The notes under the pieces: generated by a model
Database searches by the model: none
What the model saw: only the letters and a program-made list of their open reading frames with translations
Told to the model about the DNA's origin: nothing
Shown here: in pieces, positions 1 through 5,547 of the stretch
Position numbering within the stretch: position 1 is the first letter of the stretch
Layout of the letters: each line of letters begins with the position of its first letter
Virus record (IMG/VR): IMGVR_UViG_3300017963_000417
Coordinates: 1 to 42,082 of that record
Strand: one strand, 5' to 3'
Source: a virus
Length of the DNA: 42,082 nucleotides
Made by a program: the position numbers and the translations under genes

Positions 1-50
1 ATCCAGTGGAAGGAGACGGACTGATGACCAAGAGAGGAGAGCCGCAGTAA
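1..50 (+). CDS. 3' end of an upstream gene (partial)
   Basis: The frame beginning at base 3 is open to a TAA at 48-50, and the A of that stop is the A of the next ATG (TAATG), the usual coupling in this genome. A second reading is possible: the frame starting at base 1 ends with TGA at 22-24, which overlaps an ATG at 24 that opens an 8-codon frame (MTKRGEPQ) behind a GAAGGAGA ribosome site. Too little is present to choose between them or to suggest a function. Confidence 0.4.
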   Translation, partial: PVEGDGLMTKRGEPQ

Positions 51-319
51 TGGCAAGGGAAACACAGGCGACCATCCGCAAGTTCGTTGAGTCGGTCGCT
101 CGAGAAGTGTTCGGTGAGGCCGGTCGTGTGGTGCTCCACCGCAGCAAGCGGCTGTTGGAGCCGTACAGATGGCACTGCTGCATCCATCACCTCGACGACG
201 AACCCCACAACGTGTACCACAGGACGCTTCGCGAGATCCGGATCTACTTCAACGGGCTGCAGGAAGGGATCCACAAGGCACAGTACGCCGCCCGCAAGAA
301 GGAGGTGGCCCGTGGCTAA
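50..319 (+). CDS. Small basic protein of unknown function (89 aa)
   Basis: The 89-residue product starts at an ATG overlapping the preceding TAA, with GAGAGGAGAG upstream as ribosome site. It is moderately basic and mixed alpha/beta in appearance, with two neighbouring cysteines and a histidine-rich patch (WHCCIHHLDD) near residues 41-50. I do not recognise a family. It overlaps the next gene by 8 bases, so both are probably translated together as part of the early rightward operon. Confidence 0.7.
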   Translation: MARETQATIRKFVESVAREVFGEAGRVVLHRSKRLLEPYRWHCCIHHLDDEPHNVYHRTLREIRIYFNGLQEGIHKAQYAARKKEVARG

Positions 320-605
320 GGCCAAGAAGAGGGCGAAGGCGAAGGCGAAGGCGAAGCCGAAATCCAAGGCGAAGCCGAAGTCGAAGTCCAAGGCCAAGGT
401 GAACTACGGCATTCGCCAGGCGGTGTACTTCGCCACACAGGACGAGCCGGTCCTGAAGTGGGCCAAGGCCTACGCGGTGAAGCGACACGTGGGCTTCAGC
501 CGGATCGTGGTCGAGTCCCTGATGTCGTTGAGGGCAGGGCTGGACCCGAAGATCGACCACCAGCAGGACCCGGCCGAGGGACGGCCGGGCCCGGGAGATG
601 TGTGA
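312..605 (+). CDS. Lysine-rich tail plus ribbon-helix-helix-like domain (97 aa)
   Basis: The start is taken as GTG 312, preceded by AAGGAGG at good spacing. Residues 1-31 are almost only Lys, Ala, Arg, Pro and Ser, like the tail of eukaryotic histone H1 or bacterial AlgP-type proteins. Residues about 33-75 (GIRQAVYF, then two helices ending near ESLMSL) match the pattern of a small ribbon-helix-helix DNA-binding domain: a short strand, then two helices. The same arrangement occurs in the second half of the gene at 1215-1709. A DNA-binding, possibly DNA-compacting or regulatory role is inferred; the partner is unknown. The polar C-terminal 20 residues look disordered. Confidence 0.75.
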   Translation: MAKAKKRAKAKAKAKPKSKAKPKSKSKAKVNYGIRQAVYFATQDEPVLKWAKAYAVKRHVGFSRIVVESLMSLRAGLDPKIDHQQDPAEGRPGPGDV

Positions 606-661
606 AACCGCCTTATTAAGGAGGACGTTCCGCTGTGAAACCGCGCGTGTATACGCGCTAG
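601..661 (+). promoter_or_regulatory. Leader with mini-ORF, direct repeat and hairpin
   Basis: The gap before the next gene holds an 11-base direct repeat, TGTGAAACCGC at 601-611 and 634-644. Between the copies lies a consensus AAGGAGGA at 618-625. Nine bases after it a GTG at 635 opens an eight-codon frame (reading VKPRVYTR) that stops at 661, 14 bases before the ATG of the next gene. The mini-frame ends on a hairpin with GCGCGT (643-648) pairing with ACGCGC (653-658). This resembles a translational leader, but function is inferred only. Confidence 0.4.
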
Positions 662-675
662 AAAGTGTGGCTACG

Positions 676-918
676 ATGCAGTATAAGCGCAGGATTCTCC
701 GGATTCGGAAGCGAAAGCAGGGCAAGCGGCTGGCCGCCAGGCGCCGGGCCGAGCTGGCCAAGGCCCGTGTGGATTCACTGAAGCCCGGGCCGGGCATCAC
801 CGACGTCGCCCGCTGCTCGGCGACCACGAAGAGCGGCAAGCGCTGCAGCCGGAAGGCGGACCGCAACGTCGCCGGGTCCTGGCTCTGCTCCCAGCACGCG
901 AAGGCGGTGGTCGTATGA
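676..918 (+). CDS. Small basic protein with a Cys/His zinc-like motif (80 aa)
   Basis: The start is placed at ATG 676; GTG 667 is an alternative, and neither has a strong ribosome site of its own. The first 35 residues are very rich in Arg and Lys. The second half has the pattern RCSATTKSGKRC, then about 15 residues, then CSQH. That is a short C-C-C-H arrangement seen in many small phage proteins and likely to bind zinc. Nucleic-acid binding is a reasonable inference from charge and motif, but no specific function can be given. It overlaps the next gene by an ATGA-type junction. Confidence 0.7.
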   Translation: MQYKRRILRIRKRKQGKRLAARRRAELAKARVDSLKPGPGITDVARCSATTKSGKRCSRKADRNVAGSWLCSQHAKAVVV

Positions 919-1124
919 GCGGCTTCGAACCGAGGATCGAGATGTACGCCGTCATCATCGTCGAGCAGCTGCCGGGCGGTCACTACGTCATCCAGCGGCC
1001 GTGGCTCTACAACACGTACGACGAAGCGGAGCAGCACGCCGAGGCGTTCGTGAAGGGCAGGCACACCAGGCCACTGACCGTGTACTACGGCAAGGTCTTC
1101 GTGAGCGGCGAGGTGAACGGGTAG
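915..1124 (+). CDS. Small protein of unknown function (69 aa)
   Basis: The ATG at 915 overlaps the stop of the preceding gene (ATGA), so translation is probably coupled. The product is 69 residues, neutral to slightly acidic, with strand-rich stretches (MYAVIIVEQLPGGHYVIQ, then LTVYYGKVFV) around one central helix. It has no cysteines, signal peptide or membrane segment. The alpha/beta pattern is that of a compact small domain; the family is not recognised. Confidence 0.7.
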   Translation: MSGFEPRIEMYAVIIVEQLPGGHYVIQRPWLYNTYDEAEQHAEAFVKGRHTRPLTVYYGKVFVSGEVNG

Positions 1125-1136
1125 TGTCCTACAGAC

Positions 1137-1190
1137 TTGACCAGGGGCGTGAGAAAAGCCTTTGACCATGTCCCTGGTCAGGTCCATGAT
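1137..1190 (+). promoter_or_regulatory. Candidate promoter within a 9-bp inverted repeat
   Basis: TTGACC at 1162-1167 and CATGAT at 1185-1190 are separated by 17 bases, a fair match to a sigma-70 promoter driving the gene at 1215. The -35 box is bracketed by a perfect inverted repeat: TGACCAGGG at 1138-1146 and CCCTGGTCA at 1172-1180. The right arm sits between the -35 and -10 boxes, where a repressor could act. The repeat could also form an RNA hairpin. No start-site data are available. Confidence 0.4.
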
Positions 1191-1214
1191 CCACTCGTCG
1201 TATGGAGAACAACG

Positions 1215-1709
1215 ATGCCACGACGGACCTACAAGATCAAAGGCTCGCTGACCGGCTGGTGGAAGCCGTACTCCGGCCCGAAGTGCCCCAACATCAAGTG
1301 TCGATCCCAAAAGCGAGGCTACTTCGGCATCACGGTGCCGTGGGCTCGCTACGAGGTGCTCTGCTACGAGTGTGGCAGCCTCCAGTGGATGACGGCAGAT
1401 TCCAGGACTGTGCGACCACCAGAGGGGTGGACCCGCACATCGAACGGCGGTTGGGTGTCGCCTGAGGAGGCGGCGAAGACAAGGAGGCGTGAGATGGCAG
1501 TGGCGAAGAAGGCGAAGACGGCGAAGAAGGGCAAGAAGGGCAAGAAGGCGAAGAAGGCCTCGAAGGGCGAGGGCGTCCGGCAGGTGGTCTACTTCTCGGC
1601 GGACAACCTCGAGGTGTTCGAGGCCGCCAAGGGCTACGCCGAGGAGCAGGAACAGTCCTTCGCGTCCGTCGTGATGGAGGCGCTGAAGTCCTACCTCGAG
1701 ATCGAGTAG
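1215..1709 (+). CDS. Zinc-ribbon / lysine-rich / ribbon-helix-helix protein (164 aa)
   Basis: ATG 1215 follows a GGAG ribosome site. Residues 1-55 hold a possible zinc ribbon with Cys24-X4-Cys29 and Cys50-X2-Cys53. Residues about 94-117 are a Lys/Ala-rich H1-like linker. Residues about 118-164 (GVRQVVYFSADN, then two helices) resemble a ribbon-helix-helix DNA-binding domain and are clearly related to the gene at 312-605. A strong AAGGAGG at 1481-1487 with an in-frame ATG at 1494 should also produce the last 71 residues alone, so the gene probably makes two products. The frame is open throughout, so this is not a missed gene boundary. A DNA-binding regulatory or compaction role is inferred. 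Confidence 0.7.
   Translation: MPRRTYKIKGSLTGWWKPYSGPKCPNIKCRSQKRGYFGITVPWARYEVLCYECGSLQWMTADSRTVRPPEGWTRTSNGGWVSPEEAAKTRRREMAVAKKAKTAKKGKKGKKAKKASKGEGVRQVVYFSADNLEVFEAAKGYAEEQEQSFASVVMEALKSYLEIE
1494..1709 (+). CDS. Probable internal-start product (71 aa)
   Basis: This is the C-terminal part of the preceding entry, starting at an in-frame ATG with the best ribosome site in the area (AAGGAGG, 6-base spacer). The product would be the Lys/Ala-rich tail plus ribbon-helix-helix-like domain without the zinc ribbon, the same layout as the protein at 312-605. Whether only this form, only the long form, or both are made cannot be told from sequence. Confidence 0.55.
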   Translation: MAVAKKAKTAKKGKKGKKAKKASKGEGVRQVVYFSADNLEVFEAAKGYAEEQEQSFASVVMEALKSYLEIE

Positions 1710-1726
1710 CACACAGCGTCGCCGTT

Positions 1727-1764
1727 GTGGGGCCCTGGCGGTTGGGCGCCGGCCAGGACCCCAC
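1727..1764 (+). repeat. Long imperfect hairpin between genes
   Basis: TGGGGCCCTGGC (1728-1739) pairs with GCCAGGACCCCA (1752-1763) with a single mismatch, extended by one G-C pair at the base. The roughly 12-base loop is GC-rich. No T-run follows, so it is not a standard intrinsic terminator; it may protect or process mRNA or act as a weak terminator. The rest of the 104-base gap holds only the ribosome site for the next gene. Confidence 0.5.
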
Positions 1765-1813
1765 GATGGCAATCATGTGTGCTCGCACGGGGCGAGCTAG
1801 AAGGAGGCGAAGC

Positions 1814-2059
1814 ATGGCCGCGAAGACGAAGACGTCCAAGGCGAAGTGTGAGGGCGATCAGATCGGTCGCAACGTGTACACGCGGATCGAAGGCCGGAAG
1901 CTGATCGTCGAGATCGACCTCGACGCTCCGACGCAGAAGTCAAGCTCCGGCAAGAACGACGTGTGCGCCACCACCGGCGGCAACCAGGCGATCAACGACG
2001 CCGCCAAGGACCGGGTCGGGAAGCTCGGCATCAACTTCTACTTCCCGCCGGAGGCGTAG
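1814..2059 (+). CDS. Small protein of unknown function (81 aa)
   Basis: ATG 1814 lies seven bases after AAGGAGG. The first 12 residues are again Lys/Ala/Thr/Ser-rich, a shortened version of the basic tails in neighbouring genes. A strand-rich core (VYTRIEGRKLIVEIDL) follows, then a polar loop with one cysteine, and the chain ends GINFYFPPEA. No family is recognised. Gene position and basic N-terminus suggest it belongs to the same group of early nucleic-acid-associated proteins, but that is inference. Confidence 0.7.
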   Translation: MAAKTKTSKAKCEGDQIGRNVYTRIEGRKLIVEIDLDAPTQKSSSGKNDVCATTGGNQAINDAAKDRVGKLGINFYFPPEA

Positions 2060-2087
2060 CCTCACTATCACCATCCCCGTCGCACGT

Positions 2088-2132
2088 ACGGCCCCGTCGA
2101 CCCTAACCCGGTCGGCGGGGCCGTGCTCTTTT
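2088..2132 (+). terminator. Strong intrinsic terminator or attenuator
   Basis: The left arm 2088-2102 pairs with 2110-2124 as a 15-bp stem (nine pairs, one T-G wobble, five pairs) around a 7-base loop. It is followed by GCTCTTTT. The T-run runs directly into the GGAGG ribosome site of the next gene, so any transcript of the helicase gene must read through this stem. That arrangement fits partial termination or attenuation. Confidence 0.75.
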
Positions 2133-2141
2133 GGAGGCAGC

Positions 2142-3494
2142 ATGAGGACACGTGCATACCAACATCAGCGTGAGTTCATCAAGTGGGCACGCGATCGTCA
2201 GTTCCTGCCACTGCTGTCGGAGACAGGCACCGGCAAGACCTACATGGCCCTGAACTGGCTGGAAGTGAACAAGGCGAAGCGTGTCCTGTGGCTCGAGGAC
2301 CCGGTGTACATCGAGGGCGTGACAGACGACATCGAAGAGCTGTCCGGCTTCAAGACGACTGTGCTGAAGGGAACTAGGGAGCGTCGGCTCCGTGACCTGC
2401 AACAAGCCCCAGACGGCATCATTGTGACCAACTACGAGACCTGTAGAACAATCGGCCCTGCTCTCCGCTCACAGCACTTCGATGCAGTCGTCGCAGACGA
2501 GTCCACGATCCTGAAGAACAGTCGCACTGCTCGCTACAAGGCCGCGTACAAGTACCTGCACGATGTACCGTTGCGATGCATCATGACCGGCACGTTGGTT
2601 ACCAACAGCCTGTTCGACATCTGGGCACAGTACCTGTTCCTTGACCACGGCAGGACCTTCGGTCGGTCGTTTGTCAAGTTCCGCGAGCGCTTCTTCTATC
2701 CGGCCGGCTTCGACTGGCAGCTGAAGGCCGGAGCCGAAGAGCGGATCCAAACGATCATCAGTATGGGTGCCTACAGGAAGCTGAAGAAGGACTGCCTGGA
2801 CCTGCCGCCGAAGCTGTACAAGCGATTCCCGGTCAAGCAAACTGTCCGACAGCAGCGAGCATACGACCAGCTGTGGAACGACATGGAGTTGGAACTGGAC
2901 AACGGTGAGTGGTTCGAGACCAAGTACGTGTTGGCACAGTTGGCCAAGCTGCTTCAGATCACCAGTGGCGGACTCCTGCAGGACGGGAAGCTGGTCCAGA
3001 CCTATCCCTCCGGCAAGATCACAGCACTACGCCTGCTGCTGGGCAGACTGTTGGAGCATCACCAGGGCGTGGTCATCTGGGTTCGGTATCACTTCGAACT
3101 GGAGCAGATCATCAAGATGTGCCGCAAGGCCGGCATCCAAGGTGTGGCTCTCACCGCCAACGAGGACGCCGCCGAGTCTGTCCGCATCTTCCAACGTGAG
3201 AAGAACTGCCGCGTCTTCATCACGACCCTCTCCCGCGGCGCGCGTGCCCTCACCCTCACAAAGGCTTCTGCTGCGGTGTACTACAGTCGTGACTTCTCCG
3301 TCGAGCGGCGGATCCAGTCCGAGGATCGGACCCACCGGATCGGCTCTGAGAAGCACAGCGTCATCGAGTACTGGGACCTGGTCTGCAAGGGGACCGTGGA
3401 CGAGCGGACTGTGCGGGACGTCGCAGAGAAGCGGCTCCTCGGACGAAAGCTGATCGATCGAAAATCTATCCGCAAAATCGTAGCCGGTCACTAG
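2142..3494 (+). CDS. SNF2-family DEAD/H helicase (450 aa)
   Basis: This is a superfamily 2 ATP-dependent DNA translocase or helicase of the compact phage type. Visible motifs in order are: motif I SETGTGKTY (residues 26-34); a DEXX-box variant VVADEST (near 115-121); motif III MTGT (near 149-152); and in the second RecA-like lobe FITTLSRGARALTL (near 353-366) and motif VI QSEDRTHRIGS (near 391-401), typical of SNF2 proteins. At 450 residues it lacks the accessory domains of chromatin remodellers. Phage relatives are thought to act in replication or recombination. ATG 2142 follows TTTTGGAGG immediately after a terminator-like stem. It may remodel protein-bound or branched DNA before the recombination genes act. 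Confidence 0.9.
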   Translation: MRTRAYQHQREFIKWARDRQFLPLLSETGTGKTYMALNWLEVNKAKRVLWLEDPVYIEGVTDDIEELSGFKTTVLKGTRERRLRDLQQAPDGIIVTNYETCRTIGPALRSQHFDAVVADESTILKNSRTARYKAAYKYLHDVPLRCIMTGTLVTNSLFDIWAQYLFLDHGRTFGRSFVKFRERFFYPAGFDWQLKAGAEERIQTIISMGAYRKLKKDCLDLPPKLYKRFPVKQTVRQQRAYDQLWNDMELELDNGEWFETKYVLAQLAKLLQITSGGLLQDGKLVQTYPSGKITALRLLLGRLLEHHQGVVIWVRYHFELEQIIKMCRKAGIQGVALTANEDAAESVRIFQREKNCRVFITTLSRGARALTLTKASAAVYYSRDFSVERRIQSEDRTHRIGSEKHSVIEYWDLVCKGTVDERTVRDVAEKRLLGRKLIDRKSIRKIVAGH

Positions 3495-3575
3495 CCGGCA
3501 AAACGACACGCACCTAGATTCTCCTTGCTCTAACTTACAACAACTTGGTCGTATGAACACAGGAGGGAGGTATCC
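3495..3575 (+). other. Short AT-richer gap before the ribbon-helix-helix gene
   Basis: This 81-base stretch is visibly richer in A and T than its surroundings and ends in a strong AGGAGGGAGG ribosome site. A promoter is possible (for example TTGCTC at about 3526 with GTATGA further downstream), but spacing and match are poor, so none is called. No hairpin with a T-run was seen. Confidence 0.3.
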
Positions 3576-3773
3576 GTGTCTGAGAAGCAGGCGGCTGTCA
3601 GTGTCTACTTCAAGAGTGAGGACACCGTCGAGCGTCTGAGGAAGCTGTCCCAGGCCATCGGTGTGTCCGTCTCTTCGATTGTCAGCAGCATCGTGGACGC
3701 TTCGCTGCCGACACTCGAGGAGCAGACACCTCACAGCCGCGAAGTGGAACTGAAGGTGAAGGTGAGGATCTGA
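3576..3773 (+). CDS. Ribbon-helix-helix (CopG/Arc-like) DNA-binding protein (65 aa)
   Basis: GTG 3576 follows AGGAGGGAGG. The chain has the ribbon-helix-helix layout: a short strand (AAVSVYFKSE, residues 6-15), helix 1 (TVERLRKLSQAIG) and helix 2 (SSIVSSIVDASL). The C-terminus is charged. Such proteins bind DNA as dimers and usually repress their own operon or neighbouring promoters. It is the third member of this kind in the early region but lacks the lysine-rich tail of the others. It overlaps the nuclease gene by one base (TGATG), so it may control the recombination genes. Target sites are unknown. Confidence 0.75.
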   Translation: MSEKQAAVSVYFKSEDTVERLRKLSQAIGVSVSSIVSSIVDASLPTLEEQTPHSREVELKVKVRI

Positions 3774-4702
3774 TGCCATCGGACAAACTGGTCGTGACGA
3801 ACTCCTCCCGGGCCACATACCGTGAATGCCCGATGAAGTACTACTGGAGGTACGTTCGTATGCTGAGCTCTCCGCCGACAGCGACACTCGCAGTCGGGAA
3901 CGTGGTGCACGAAGGCCTGGCGATGCTCCTACAGAAGGAGAAGCTGGCCACCCTCCTGAAGAAGATGCGCGCGTTCATCAAAGAGAAGCGGGCCGAGCTG
4001 ATCGGACCCGAGCTGGACAAGTTCGAGAAGGACGCCACCATCCTCGAAGGGATGATCCTCGCCTGGGACAAGCATCGTGGCCTGATGGGCAAGGCCAAGG
4101 TGTACCAGTGGGACGGCGAACCGGCCGTCGAGGTACCGTTCGAGCTGGAACTGCCCACCTGCGTGTACGCCGGCAAGATGGACTCCGTCCATGTGATGAA
4201 GAAGCGCATCTGGCTCGGGGAGCATAAGACCGCTCAGATGGTGGGCACCGGCTACGTGGATCGTCTCACCGTCGATTGCCAGGTGGTGGGCTACGAGTGG
4301 GCCCTGGACAAGCTGCTGGGCAAGAAGTGCGCCGGCTGCATCTACAACGTCCTAGGCAAGCCGGGCATCCGACAACGGACCAAGAAGAATCCGGAGACGC
4401 CGGCCCAGTTCACCACTCGTCTGATGAACGAGTTCAAGACCAACGCTACCCAGTACCTGTACTCCACCGCCTTGGAACGACGCGAAGAGGACATCGAGCG
4501 CTGGCCGATGGTCCTCGCCGAGTTCGTCAAGGAAGTGGAGCACTGCAAAGAGATCGACTACTGGCCGGTCAATGACCGAGAGTGCGTCGGCTTCGGCACC
4601 TGTCCGTATCTGCCATTGTGCTCGCGTGGGGAGAGTAAGCTGACCCTCGGCCTGTTCACCAAGCGCGATGTGATGCACCCTGAACTGGAAGAGGAGGAGT
4701 AG
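3773..4702 (+). CDS. PD-(D/E)XK nuclease with Fe-S cysteines, Cas4/RecB-like (309 aa)
   Basis: The protein has the RecB/Cas4-type nuclease layout. A helical N-terminus has Cys19 in YRECPMKYYWRY; a VGNVVHEGL motif carries a histidine; GKMD has its Asp at residue 137; GEHK has Glu150 and Lys152; and a downstream glutamine lies in CQVVGYEW. Three cysteines close the chain (Cys271, Cys277, Cys283). Together with Cys19 they form the four-cysteine set that holds a 4Fe-4S cluster in Cas4, AddB and Dna2 nucleases. The expected activity is exonucleolytic resection of DNA ends. The following RecA-like ATPase and ssDNA-binding-like protein complete a recognisable phage recombination module. A Cas4 role in CRISPR is unlikely because no cas genes or arrays are present. 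Confidence 0.88.
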   Translation: MPSDKLVVTNSSRATYRECPMKYYWRYVRMLSSPPTATLAVGNVVHEGLAMLLQKEKLATLLKKMRAFIKEKRAELIGPELDKFEKDATILEGMILAWDKHRGLMGKAKVYQWDGEPAVEVPFELELPTCVYAGKMDSVHVMKKRIWLGEHKTAQMVGTGYVDRLTVDCQVVGYEWALDKLLGKKCAGCIYNVLGKPGIRQRTKKNPETPAQFTTRLMNEFKTNATQYLYSTALERREEDIERWPMVLAEFVKEVEHCKEIDYWPVNDRECVGFGTCPYLPLCSRGESKLTLGLFTKRDVMHPELEEEE

Positions 4703-4704
4703 AC

Positions 4705-5508
4705 ATGGGACTGCTGCCCACACTGAAGACCAAAGGCAAGCTCACGATCGAGACTGCCACTTGGACCGTATACGGGGCGCCGGGCATCGGCAAGAGTACC
4801 TTCGCCGCCGGCTTCCCAGATCCGTTGTTCCTGGCCACCGAGCTCACCCAGAAGCATCTCAGTCTCCACTTGGTGCCGATCGACAGCTGGGAGAAGTTCC
4901 TGAAGGTGGCCAAGGAGCTGCAGGACAACGGCGATCGTTTCCACACGGTTGTCGTGGACACCACCGACCTGCTGTACAAGATGTGCCAGGAGTACTGCTG
5001 CGCCAAGTTCGGCTTCGACCACCCCAGCGACGAGGGCTACGGCAAGGGCTACGACAAGGTGAACAGCGAGTTCTACCGCGGTGTGCTGATGCTGAAGCAC
5101 TTGGGCAAGGCAGTCATCTTCATCGCCCACTACACCGAGCGCGAGGACAAGGTCCGTGGCGTCACGTACAAGAAGACTGTGCCCAGTCTTCCTGGCGGCT
5201 GTTGGAAGATCGTCTCACGCGAGTCGGATGTGATCGCACTCTGCGACTTCGATCCGAAGCGACCGGACTTCCGGATCTTCCGCTACACACCGGAGATCGA
5301 GATCGAAGCGAAGGACCGTGGCGGTGTCTTCCCTGAAGGGAAGCTGCTGGCACTGGACTACAAGGCAATGTCCGAAGCCTGGGGCACGGGCCCTGGACCG
5401 CGGACACCAGGCAAAGCACTGGGCGGCCCGAAGCGTGCCGTCCGCAAAGGTGTCGTTCGGAAAGGGGGCACTGGACCGACACGCAAAGGGCCGAAGCGGA
5501 AGTCGTAG
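4705..5508 (+). CDS. RecA-like P-loop ATPase, Sak4/AAA_24-like recombinase (267 aa)
   Basis: Walker A is GAPGIGKS (residues about 27-34) and Walker B is TVVVDTTD (about 80-87). Overall length and layout match the phage P-loop family often annotated as a nucleotide-binding protein or Sak4-type single-strand annealing protein. These are reduced RecA-like proteins that pair homologous DNA with help from a phage ssDNA-binding protein. The C-terminal 45 residues are rich in Lys, Arg, Gly and Pro and probably form a flexible DNA-binding tail. It lies two bases after the nuclease gene and just before the ssDNA-binding-like gene, which supports the recombination role. Confidence 0.82.
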   Translation: MGLLPTLKTKGKLTIETATWTVYGAPGIGKSTFAAGFPDPLFLATELTQKHLSLHLVPIDSWEKFLKVAKELQDNGDRFHTVVVDTTDLLYKMCQEYCCAKFGFDHPSDEGYGKGYDKVNSEFYRGVLMLKHLGKAVIFIAHYTEREDKVRGVTYKKTVPSLPGGCWKIVSRESDVIALCDFDPKRPDFRIFRYTPEIEIEAKDRGGVFPEGKLLALDYKAMSEAWGTGPGPRTPGKALGGPKRAVRKGVVRKGGTGPTRKGPKRKS

Positions 5509-5547
5509 ACGTGAACCGGCAGCCACTTGATCGAAAGGAGATTCACA

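Noticed and set aside
249-1772. Long open frame on the minus strand across the early genes
   Set aside because: It is antisense to several coupled genes with good ribosome sites, and its Leu/Arg/His-rich product is typical of shadow frames in GC-rich DNA.
3773-4702. Cas4 of a CRISPR system
   Set aside because: Motifs fit Cas4-like nucleases, but there is no array or other cas gene, and the neighbours form a recombination module.
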